From: Glycomyces algeriensis | GTDB taxonomy: Bacteria > Actinomycetota > Actinomycetes > Mycobacteriales > Micromonosporaceae | DNA length: 64,000 nt | Direction of reading: 5' to 3' | Assembly: GCF_027622855.1 (NCBI RefSeq) | Contig: NZ_JAPZVR010000001.1 | Location: 234,664-298,663 of the forward strand | Notes under the pieces: generated by a model | Database searches by the model: none | Seen by the model: the letters and a program-made list of their open reading frames with translations, nothing else | Told to the model about the DNA's origin: nothing | Translations under genes and position numbers: made by a program | In this document: piece by piece, positions 29,748-38,200 of the stretch | How the letters are laid out: the number at the start of each line of letters is the position of its first letter | Position numbering within the stretch: the first letter of the stretch is position 1

Positions 29748-30662
29748 CTAGGCCGACTCGCCGTCGAGGGCGTCCAGTCGCTCCTGGGCCTCGGCCGGGG
29801 CGGCGGCGTGGTCGTCCATGTCCGCCCAAGGGTCGGTCTTGCGGGCGAGGCGCCTGCCGATCGCCGCGGTGGTGTAGCCGTCCGGAGTGGAGCGTCCGAG
29901 CTCGCTCCAGTCGAGAGGGGTGGCGACCGCGGCGCCGGGGCGGGCCCGCAGCGAGTAGGGCGCGACGAAGGTCTGGCCGTAGCCGTTGCGGTTGGCGTCG
30001 AGGAAGATCCGGTCGCCGCGCTGGTTCTTGCGGAACGCGGTGGTCAGCCGCTCCGGGTCGGCGGCGGCGAGCCGGTCGGTGATGCCTCCGGCGAGCGCGC
30101 GCACGGCCTGGAAGTCGGCGGAGCGGTCGAGCGGCGCGACCACGTGGTAGCCGCGCCCGCCCGTGGCCTGCAGGAACGGCGTCAGACCGATCGCGGTGCA
30201 GAGGTCCCTGGCCCGCCTCGCGATCGAGCGGAGCTCGGCGACCGTGACGCCCGCGGGCGGGTCGATGTCGATCACGAGCCGGTCGGGGCGCTCGATGTCG
30301 GGGGCCGTGGCGGTCCAGATGTGGAACTCGATGGCGGTCAGGTTCGCGAGGTACAGCAGCGTCGCGGCGTCGTCGCAGATCACGTAGGGGTCGGACCCTT
30401 CGGATCGCTTGTGCGCGATCTCGATCACGTGCATCCAGTCGGGCAGGCCCGACGGGTGCTTCTGGAAGAACCCCTCGGTCCCGATGCCGTGCGGGTAGCG
30501 GCGCAGGGTCAGCGGGCGCCCGGCCAGGTGGGGGACCATCGCGCCGGACACGGTGCCGTAGTGGAGGAGCATGTCGCCCTTGCTCACATGGTCGTCCGGG
30601 AACAGCTCCTTGTCGAGGCTGGAGACGTTGATGTCGCGGTCGGCGACGTGGAGCACGGTCAT
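29748..30662 (-). CDS. LigD-type polymerase domain protein (NHEJ primase-polymerase)
   Basis: 304 residues from ATG 30662, overlapping the ligase stop as ATGA; the longer open frame upstream is a shadow. This is the archaeo-eukaryotic primase-type POL module of LigD: DKELFPDDHVSKGDMLLHY, LTLRRYPHGIGTEGFFQKH, the metal-binding DxD in LVIDIDPP, and ATGGRGYHVVAPL. It fills or extends DNA ends, favouring ribonucleotides, before ligation. It is the third gene of a phosphoesterase-ligase-polymerase operon, divergent from Ku. In mycobacteria these three activities are one polypeptide. Confidence 0.92.
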   Translation of the reverse strand: MTVLHVADRDINVSSLDKELFPDDHVSKGDMLLHYGTVSGAMVPHLAGRPLTLRRYPHGIGTEGFFQKHPSGLPDWMHVIEIAHKRSEGSDPYVICDDAATLLYLANLTAIEFHIWTATAPDIERPDRLVIDIDPPAGVTVAELRSIARRARDLCTAIGLTPFLQATGGRGYHVVAPLDRSADFQAVRALAGGITDRLAAADPERLTTAFRKNQRGDRIFLDANRNGYGQTFVAPYSLRARPGAAVATPLDWSELGRSTPDGYTTAAIGRRLARKTDPWADMDDHAAAPAEAQERLDALDGESA

Positions 30663-31603
30663 CGGCTCGTCTCCCTCACCACGTCGCGGGCGGGCTTGTC
30701 GATGCGCTCGCCGCGGTACCGCGGGTGGCGCAGCATCCCGTCGGGCGTCCACTCGCTGAAGCCCACCTGCACCACCGGTTCGGGGCGGATCCAGTGGGCG
30801 TGCTTCTCGCGCACCGGGTCGGCGAACGGCTTCTCGTCCTGCGCCAAGGCGTCCATGCGATTGCGCAGCGCGCGCAGGGTGCGCTCGTCGTACCCGGTGC
30901 CGACCTTGCCCGCGTACCGCAGCGCCCCGCGCCCGTCGTGGTAGCCCACGAGGAGCGCCCCGAACCCGGCGCGCGAGCCCTGCGGGTCGGTGAAGCCGCC
31001 GACCACGAACTCCTGGTCGCGCACGCATTTGAACTTGAGCCAGTCCTTCGAGCGGCCCGCGCGGTACCGCGAGTCCGCGCGCTTGGCGATGAGCCCCTCC
31101 CAGCCGCGCTCGCAGGCCTGCGCGAAGAACGCCTCGCCGTCGGTGTTGCGGTGCACCGAGTAGCGCAGCGGGTCGCGGTAGTCGAAGGCCGCGCGCAGGA
31201 GGCGCTTGCGGTCGCGCAGCGGCTCCCGTTTCAGGTCCTCGCCCTCGAAGGAGAGGAGGTCGAACAGGTAGTAGTAGACCTCGACGCCGGTGGCGGCGAT
31301 GCGGGCGGCGCCGGTGAGGTGGATGCGCGCCTGGAGGCGGGCGAAGCTCGTCATCCGGCCGTCGAACGCGACGATCTCGCCGTCCGCGGCGAACCGGGGC
31401 CCGCCGAGCGCCTCGAGCGCGTCGACGAGCTCGGGGAAGCGCTCGTCGAGCCGGTTCCCGTTGCGGGACCACAGCTCCGGGCGGCCCCCGTCGCGGGTGG
31501 CGAGCGCGCGCATGCCGTCGAGCTTGCGCTCGAACAGCCAGTCGTCCTTGGAGAACCGGCGCTCGGTGAGGCTCGCCTTCATCAGTTCCTGGAAGCCGGT
31601 CAT
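30659..31603 (-). CDS. ATP-dependent DNA ligase, LigD-type ligase domain protein
   Basis: 314 residues from ATG 31603, overlapping the phosphoesterase stop as ATGA. The nucleotidyltransferase motif I is FERKLDGMRAL, with the adenylated Lys27. Other motifs are LWSRNGNRLDERFPEL (Ia), DGEIVAFD (III), WEGLIAKRADSRYRAGRSKDWLKFKC (IV, V) and an OB-fold part ending near PEPVVQVGFSEWTPDGMLRHPRYRG. It seals double-strand breaks in the non-homologous end-joining pathway with Ku. Both flanking joints are 4-bp overlaps, so the three LigD activities are translationally coupled. Confidence 0.94.
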   Translation of the reverse strand: MTGFQELMKASLTERRFSKDDWLFERKLDGMRALATRDGGRPELWSRNGNRLDERFPELVDALEALGGPRFAADGEIVAFDGRMTSFARLQARIHLTGAARIAATGVEVYYYLFDLLSFEGEDLKREPLRDRKRLLRAAFDYRDPLRYSVHRNTDGEAFFAQACERGWEGLIAKRADSRYRAGRSKDWLKFKCVRDQEFVVGGFTDPQGSRAGFGALLVGYHDGRGALRYAGKVGTGYDERTLRALRNRMDALAQDEKPFADPVREKHAHWIRPEPVVQVGFSEWTPDGMLRHPRYRGERIDKPARDVVRETSR

Positions 31604-32172
31604 GCCAGGTCCCGGTTGGTGCGGCCGGTGAGCACCGACTCGAGCCGGGTCTTGGCGGGCTTGCGGCGGCGGTCGGCGCCCTCGTCGTCCTTCTTGATGA
31701 GGATCCAGTCGCGGCCTTCGCCCATTCTGGACAGTGCGAAGCCGCCGCGGACCTTCTCGCCCTCGAGCCAGAACGAGACGTGGCCGTGCTCGACGGCGTC
31801 CGCCATCGCGATCGGGCGGCCGCGCTTGGCGGTGGCATTGCGGTAGGTGCCCGCGTCCCAGACGATCATGGTGCCCGCGCCGTACTCGCCTTCGGGGATG
31901 CGGCCCTCGAACTCGGCGTAGTCGAGCGGGTGGTCCTCGGTCTGGACGGCGAGCCGCTTGTCCCGCGGGTCGAGCGAGGGGCCCTTCGGCACGGCCCAGG
32001 AGACGAGCACGTCCCCGACCTGGAGGCGGAGGTCGTAGTGCAGCCGCCTCGCCTCGTGCCGCTGGATCACGAACCGGTCGCCGTCGCCTTTGCGGCGCCC
32101 GCCCGCGGGCTCGCCGGACTTCGCCAGGTCGCGCTTCGCCCGGTACTCGTCCAGCCGATCCCCCCGTGCCAT
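31600..32172 (-). CDS. LigD-type 3'-phosphoesterase domain protein
   Basis: 190 residues from ATG 32172; an open frame extends to 32319 but without coding character. The signature FVIQRHEARRLHYDLRLQVGDVLVSWAVPKGPSLDP matches the PE module of LigD, whose His and Asp/Arg residues bind metal and trim 3' phosphates or ribonucleotides. EDHPLDYAEFEGRIPEGEYGAG and MIVWDAGTY are also conserved in this module. It is the first gene of the split LigD operon and is divergent from Ku at 32349, with a 176-bp shared gap. Confidence 0.92.
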   Translation of the reverse strand: MARGDRLDEYRAKRDLAKSGEPAGGRRKGDGDRFVIQRHEARRLHYDLRLQVGDVLVSWAVPKGPSLDPRDKRLAVQTEDHPLDYAEFEGRIPEGEYGAGTMIVWDAGTYRNATAKRGRPIAMADAVEHGHVSFWLEGEKVRGGFALSRMGEGRDWILIKKDDEGADRRRKPAKTRLESVLTGRTNRDLA

Positions 32173-32348
32173 GCGGGCTGAGATACCCGGCCGACGACCC
32201 GGCAAAACCGTCGCGCCCGTTCGGTCCACGCCTGGACACCCCCTCTGAACTGGCGAAACACAAGCCGGTTCCGGCCTTGTCCCCAGTTGAGCCGAAGAAA
32301 GATCACATATCGCGATCACATGATCACTGTAAGTGCCATGCTGTGGTC

Positions 32349-33254
32349 ATGCCTGCGATCTGGACCGGAGTGATCGCGTTCGGGCTGGTGAGCATCCCAG
32401 TCAGCCTGCGGTCGGCGACATCGAGCCACGACGTCTCGATGCACCAGTACCATGCGTCCGACGGCGGCCGGATCCGCTACCAGAAGGTCTGCGAACTCGA
32501 CGACGAGGTCGTGCCGCCCGAGGACATCGTCAAGGGCGTCGACCACGAGAGCGGCGAGACCGTGCTCATCGCCGACGACGAGCTCGACGACCTGCCGGTG
32601 AGCTCGTCCAAGACCATCGAGGTCGTCCAGTTCGTGAGCGGCGACCAGATCGACCCCATCCACTACGAGCGGTCCTACTACGCCGACCCCGGCAAGGCCG
32701 CGGCCAAGCCGTACGTGCTCCTGCGCGAGGCGCTGCTCGACTCGGGCAAGATCGCCATCGTCAAGGTCGCGCTGCGCCGCCGCGAGAGCCTCGCCGCCCT
32801 GCGGCCCCGCGACGACGTGCTCGTCCTCCACACCATGCTGTGGCCCGACGAGATCCGCCGCCCCGAGGTCGGCGGCCTCGAAGGCGAGGCCCGCAAGCAG
32901 GAGCTGGAGATGGCCGCGACCCTCATCGACACCATGACCGGCGACTTCGACCCCGAGGAGTACGAGGACGCGTACCAGGAGGCGCTGCGGGCCCTCATCG
33001 ACGCCAAGGCGCGCGGGCGCAAGACGCCCTCGAAGTCCAAGAAGGAGGCGCCGAAGGCCAAGGTCATCAACCTCATGGACGCGCTGCAGAAGAGCGTCGA
33101 GGCGAAGGAGGGCGGGCGCCGGCCCGCGAAGAAGGCGGCGAAGAAGACCGCCAAGAAGACCGCCAAGAAGGCCGCGAAGAAGTCCGCCCCGCGCAAGCAG
33201 ACGGCCAAGAAGGCCGCCAAGAAGTCGGCCGCACGCAAGCAGAAGAGCGCCTGA
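32349..33254 (+). CDS. ku: Ku, DNA end-binding protein with Lys/Ala-rich tail
   Basis: 301 residues from ATG 32349. The Ku core is clear: MPAIWTGVIAFGLVSIPVSL, GGRIRYQKVCELDDEVVPPEDIVKG and PIHYERSYYADPGKAAAKPYVLLREALLDSGKIAIVKVALRRRE. The last 50 or so residues are repeats such as KKAAKKTAKKTAKK, resembling histone H1. Such tails occur in Ku of Mycobacterium smegmatis and Streptomyces, where they add DNA contacts. As a ring homodimer it threads onto broken ends and recruits the ligase. It is divergent from the split LigD operon and followed after 10 bp by a 132-residue gene. Confidence 0.96.
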   Translation: MPAIWTGVIAFGLVSIPVSLRSATSSHDVSMHQYHASDGGRIRYQKVCELDDEVVPPEDIVKGVDHESGETVLIADDELDDLPVSSSKTIEVVQFVSGDQIDPIHYERSYYADPGKAAAKPYVLLREALLDSGKIAIVKVALRRRESLAALRPRDDVLVLHTMLWPDEIRRPEVGGLEGEARKQELEMAATLIDTMTGDFDPEEYEDAYQEALRALIDAKARGRKTPSKSKKEAPKAKVINLMDALQKSVEAKEGGRRPAKKAAKKTAKKTAKKAAKKSAPRKQTAKKAAKKSAARKQKSA

Positions 33255-33264
33255 GCGGTGCCCC

Positions 33265-33663
33265 ATGGCCCCGGAACTCCCAGCGACCGCAGCCCTGCAG
33301 GACCGGTACCCGCTGCCGGAATGGGTGGTCGACTCCAAGTTCAAGCAGGAGCTGACGCAGGCCGTCGCCGACTCGCTCGCCACTGAGACCGACCGCTGGC
33401 CCGACCGCGAAGGCCCCTCGGCCCTGCGGGAGTACGCCGAGCAGGTCACGATGGCGGCCCGCGGCGCCCTCGAGCCCTTCCTGGCCTGGCTCCGCGACTG
33501 CGACACCGACGGCTACAGCTACCCCGGGGACGTCCTCGTCTCCTACATCTCCCAACTCACCCTGACCCGACCCGGCGAGACGCTCGAACCGGACCGCTAC
33601 CGCGACCTCCTGCGCGCCTACCACCGCCACCTCGACCTCCAGGCCCGGAGCTACGGCGCGTGA
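33265..33663 (+). CDS. Hypothetical protein downstream of Ku
   Basis: 132 residues, no signal peptide or TM helix. It starts 10 bp after the Ku stop, so it is probably cotranscribed. The sequence is acidic and predicted mostly helical (FKQELTQAVADSLATETDRWPDREGPSALREYAEQVTMAARGALEPFLAWLRDCDTDG). I recognise no family. Its position suggests an accessory role in end joining or simply shared expression. The stop is followed closely by the promoter block of the cellulase-like gene. Confidence 0.6.
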   Translation: MAPELPATAALQDRYPLPEWVVDSKFKQELTQAVADSLATETDRWPDREGPSALREYAEQVTMAARGALEPFLAWLRDCDTDGYSYPGDVLVSYISQLTLTRPGETLEPDRYRDLLRAYHRHLDLQARSYGA

Positions 33664-33690
33664 CGGCCACCCGCGGGCATCGGCGGTTCG

Positions 33691-33751
33691 TCCATATCCG
33701 CCGTCGAAACGACCATCGACAGCCACGTCACGACCTCATAAGGTCGAGCAC
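33691..33751 (+). promoter_or_regulatory. Promoter block shared with the DUF5107 gene
   Basis: Nearly the same as 8223-8282: TCCATATCC, GACCATCGACA, GTCA and CTCATA occur at a constant offset of 25,468 bp, with one extra base before the ATG. Similarity continues into the first codons (ATGCCAtCC versus ATGCCAcCC). It is probably bound by the AraC regulator encoded at 7325-8215. Confidence 0.75.
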
Positions 33752-35068
33752 ATGCCACCCAAGAGCCGAGAATCGTCCTCCCCGCAGGCGACCGCGATCC
33801 CCGCGCACCTCCCCGAACGCCTCGCCATCACCCTCTGGGACTTCTCCTGGTACGTGCGCACCGGCCCCGGCGAGCCCTTCGAAGACCTCGACGCCGCGCT
33901 GGCGAAGGCCGTGGACCTCGGCTACAACGCCGTGCGTATCTGCGCGATGCCCTTCCTGCTCTTCAGGTCCGGCCTCGACACCACCGCGCTGCGCCTCGAA
34001 CCGCTCGGCGGCGACCCGGACGGCTACGGCTCCCGCGTCCGCTGGTACGACGTCCGCCAGACCACCGTGATCGACGCGAAGGCCCACCTCCTCGACCTCT
34101 TCCGCGCCGCCGACCGCCACGGGGTGAAGGTCATCTCCTCCTCATGGGAGTACCAGCAGAGCCCCGCCTTCGCGGACGACCCCGCCTGGTACGAGGCGCT
34201 GCACGCGGTCGACCCCGAGGACCGGCTCACCGTCCTCGCCGAAGCCCAGGCCGACCTCGTCGACCTGCTCGCCGAGCACGGCCTCGCCCACGTCCTCGCC
34301 TGCGTCGAGCCGCACAACGAAGTCCAGATCGGCCACCTCACGGCCGGGCTCCCCGGCGCTGCGGACGCCGTCGTCGAACTCCAGGACCGCCTCGAAGCCG
34401 GCATCGCCGCGTTCCAGGCCCGCCACCCCGAGGTGCTCTGCGCCCCGAACTACGGCGGCGTCCCGACCGGGTCCCTGCGGAGCCTGCCGCGCAACGCGAC
34501 CGCGCTCGCCTTCCACCCGTACGTCTACGGCGTGCTCGACGACCTGATCGAGGAGTTCGGCCTCCGCCGCGACCCCGCCGAGTTCCCGCAGGAGCGCGCC
34601 GACGCCGAACTGCTGCGCCCCGGCGCCCCGACCCTCGCCGAGTGGCGGCTGCCGGAGGCGCACGCGTGGAAGCTCAAGGCCTCGATCATGCAGCCCGCCG
34701 AGATCTACGTCCACGACTGGTGCGACCCCGAGAAGTTCGACCGCTGGCTCTACGACCACTACGGCCCCCAGCGGATCGCGATGGCGAACCGCCTGCGCGA
34801 CTGGATCGACGTCGCCGCCGACCACGCGGAACGCCTCGCTGTGCCGCTGTTCTTCGGCGAAGGCTGGGTCGGCTACACGCCCCGCGACGGCCGCTTCGAG
34901 GAAGGCCCGGTCGGCGCGCAGCTCTGCCGCGACGCCGTCGCCCACTCGGTGCGGGTCGGCGCCTGGGGCTCGATCGTCTGCTCCAACGCCGCCCCGCAAC
35001 ATCCCATGTGGACCGATGAAGCGCTCCAGCGCGAATGCAACGCCGCCCTGCTGGCACCGGCTAAGTGA
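33752..35068 (+). CDS. Cellulase-like glycoside hydrolase (clan A-type TIM barrel)
   Basis: 438 residues, no signal peptide, so probably cytoplasmic. The fold reads as a TIM barrel: LAITLWDFSWYVRTGPGEPFEDLDAALAKAVDLGYNAVRICAMPF at the front, a probable acid/base Glu in VEPHNEVQIG and a probable nucleophile Glu in PLFFGEGWVGY. It matches the cellulase-like family often found with DUF5107 proteins. Substrate is unknown. Its promoter is almost a copy of that of the DUF5107 gene at 8283, which places both in one regulon although they are 25 kb apart. It interrupts a block of repair genes. Confidence 0.8.
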   Translation: MPPKSRESSSPQATAIPAHLPERLAITLWDFSWYVRTGPGEPFEDLDAALAKAVDLGYNAVRICAMPFLLFRSGLDTTALRLEPLGGDPDGYGSRVRWYDVRQTTVIDAKAHLLDLFRAADRHGVKVISSSWEYQQSPAFADDPAWYEALHAVDPEDRLTVLAEAQADLVDLLAEHGLAHVLACVEPHNEVQIGHLTAGLPGAADAVVELQDRLEAGIAAFQARHPEVLCAPNYGGVPTGSLRSLPRNATALAFHPYVYGVLDDLIEEFGLRRDPAEFPQERADAELLRPGAPTLAEWRLPEAHAWKLKASIMQPAEIYVHDWCDPEKFDRWLYDHYGPQRIAMANRLRDWIDVAADHAERLAVPLFFGEGWVGYTPRDGRFEEGPVGAQLCRDAVAHSVRVGAWGSIVCSNAAPQHPMWTDEALQRECNAALLAPAK

Positions 35069-35217
35069 CGGCAAGGCCTCGCTTCGAAGTTCCCCCAGCT
35101 GCGTGACGGCTCCGTCGGTGTCCGACAAGTTCGTGCCGGTGCCGCCGCGCGTGCGCGGTCCTGCCGCGTGCCGCCTCAGTCGCAACCGCGACTTCCTCGC
35201 CGGCGAGGCGTGATCAT

Positions 35218-38200
35218 TCAGGGCCGCAACCGGAACGCCTTGTGCGTGGGGCGGAAGCCCGCCGCCTCCAGCATTGCTCCGATCGGGGCCGAGAGCGCCG
35301 GTTCGTCGTTGACGCGTTCGATCGACAGGGGCCCCGTGGCGCCCGCACGGGCCGCGCCCGCCAAGGCGTCCACGGCGGCCCGCAGCCGCGCGTCGGCCTC
35401 CCCGTCGGCCGATTCGCCTGCAGGCCAGGCGAGCAGCGTCTTGCCGCCGCGCTCCAGGTAGAGGACGAGCGCGCCGTCCACCAGGACCACGAGCGAACCC
35501 GCCTTGCGGCCGGGCTTGTGGGCCGCGCCCGCGGGCGGTTCGGGCCAGGGCAGGGCCGCGCCGTAGGCGCTGGCCGGGTCGGCCGCGGCCAGGACCACGG
35601 CGTCGAGCCCTTCCGCGCGCTCGCGCCGGGAGGCCAAGGCGCGCAGTCGGTCCACGGCCCCGTCTGCGGCGAACTGGGCCGCGCCGAGACCTTCGACCAC
35701 GTACCCGCGGCGGGCCTTCCCCGACTCCTCGAAGACCGAGAGGACCCGGTAGACCTTCGCGAACCCGCCCTCGACGTCCTCGGCGGCGACCGCGCCGCGG
35801 GTGACCACGCCGTGCCGGTCCAGGAGGGTGGTGGCCAGCGCGTGGGCGCGGACCGTGGCGTCGCCCGCGGGCGCTGGCAGCAGCGACCAGCGTCCGGCCA
35901 CAGTGGGCATCACGGCGATGCCGGTGCCGGCCCTGAGTTCGCGCCAGCCCGAGCCGACCCCGGGGGAGTAGCGCCCGCGCGGGGCCGCGCGCTTGGCGCG
36001 GTGGGCGGTGGCGCCGGGGGAGCTGCCGGATCCGAGGTGGGCGCGCAGTGGCGCGAGCGTGTCGTTGGTGAGGCGTCCGGCCCAGACCAGGTCCCAGAGT
36101 GCTTCGGCGAGTTGGGATTCGGGGACCTCGGGGTGTGCGGCGCGCACCTGCTCGGCGAGCTGTCGGAAGAACAGCCCGAACCCGCCCGCCAGGGCGTCGA
36201 GCAGTGCGTTGTGGACCGGTCCGGCTTCGAACGGGACCGCGTCCGGGAGGAGCAGCGATGCGGTCTCGGCCGGGTAGAGCGCGATCCAGCCGTCCTTGCC
36301 GGTGAGGCTTCCCGCTCCGGCCCACAGGACTTCGCCGGAGGCGGTGAGCTCGTCGAGCAGCACGGGACTGTAGTCGACGACGCGCGAGGGCAGGACGAGC
36401 TTCTCCAATGCCGAAGCGGGCACCGGGGCGCCTTGGAGCTGCTCGACGGCGCGGGCGAGGCCGTCGACGCCGCGCAGGTCGCCGCCGAGGTGCTGCCATT
36501 CGGGCAGGAACGCGGCGAGCGCGGCAGGGGCCACGGGCTCGAGTTCTTTCCGAAGGGCCGCAAGGGAACGGCGGCGCAGGCGCCGCAGGACTCCGGCGTC
36601 GCACCATTCGCGGCCTTCGCCGCCGGGCCGGAACTCGCCTCCGGCGAGGCGGCCGTCGGCGGCGAGGCGCTGGAGGGCGCCGTCGGTGACGGCGACGCCG
36701 AGTCCGAAGCGGGCGGCGGCGTCGCCTGAGGTGAAGGGGCCGTGGGTACGGGCGTAGCGGGCGAGGAGGTCGCCGAGCGGATCGGCGACGGGCTCGAGGA
36801 ACGCGGCCGGGACGCCGGCGGGGAGCGCGGAGCCGAGGGCGTCGCGCAGGCGGCCCGCGTCTTCGACGGCCGCCCAGTGCCCATGCCCGGCGATGTCCAC
36901 TTTGAAGGCCCGGCCGGCCGCCGCCAGCTCGGCGGCCCAGTCGGGCTCCGCACCGCGTTCGGCGAGTTCGCGGTCCTGGAGCGGGCCGAGGAGGCGCAGT
37001 AGGTCGGCGACGCTCTCGGCGTCCCGCGCGCGGCGGTCCTCGGTCAGCCACTGGAGCTCGGCCTCCAACTGCGCCAAGGCGTCCGGGTCGAGCAGTTCGC
37101 GCAGTTCGGCCTCGCCCAGCAGCTCGCCGAGCAGGTGCGAGTCGAGGGAGAGCGCGGCGGCGCGGCGTTCGGCGAGCGGGGTGTCGCCCTGGTACATGAA
37201 CTGCGCGACGTATCCGAAGAGGAGGGACCGGGCGTACGGGGAGGCCTCGGGGGTCGCGACCTCGATGAGGCGCACGCGGCGGGCCTCGATGTCGCCCATG
37301 AGCTCGGCGAGGCCGGGCACGTCGTAGACGTCTTGGAGGACTTCGCGGACCGCTTCGAGGATGATCGGGAACGACGGGTACTGCGCGGCGACCTCGAGGA
37401 GCTGGGAGGAGCGCAGCCGCTGCTGCCACAGCGGCTGGCGCTTGCCGGGCTGGCGGTGCGGCAGGAGCAGGGCGCGGGCGGCGGCCTCGCGGAAGCGGGA
37501 GGCGAACAGGGCCGAGCTCCCGGCGGCCTCGGTCACGATGCCGGTGATCTCGCCCTTGTCGAAGGCCAGGTCGGCGGGGTCGAAGCTGAAGTCGTCAGTG
37601 TCGGGCAGGCGCAGGACGATCCCGTCGTCGTGGTGCATGAGCTGCGGGTCGACGCCGTGTCGTTCGCGCAGTCTCGCACCGAGGGCGAGCGCCCAGGGCG
37701 CGTGGATCTGCGCGCCGAACGGGGAGTGAACGACGACGCGCCAGTCGCCGAGCTCGTCGCGGAAGCGCTCGACGACGATCGTGCGGTCGTCGGGGACGTG
37801 GCGGGTGGCCTCGGCCTGCTCCTCGAGGTAGGCGAGGGCGTTGCGGGCGGCGAAGTCGTCCAGGCCCGCCGCGTTGAGGCGCTTGCGGGCCTGCTCCTTC
37901 GGGAGCGCGGCGATCTCGCGGGTGAACGCCCCGAGGGCGCGGCCGAGTTCGAGGGGCCGGCCGAGGGAGTCGCCGATCCAGAACGGGAGGCGGCCGGGCA
38001 CGCCGGGCGCGGGCGAGACGACGACGCGGTCGCGGGTGACCTCCTCGATGCGCCAGGAGGAGGTGCCGAGCGAGAACACGTCGCCGACCCGCGACTCGTA
38101 GACCATCTCCTCGTCGAGTTCGCCGACCCGGCCGCCGCCGCGCTTGGGGTCGGTGCCCGCGAGGAAGACGCCGAACAGGCCCCGGTCGGGGATGGTGCCG

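Noticed and set aside
33110-33250. Repetitive AAGAAG-rich DNA
   Set aside because: It is explained by the Lys/Ala repeats of the Ku tail, not by a separate repeat element.
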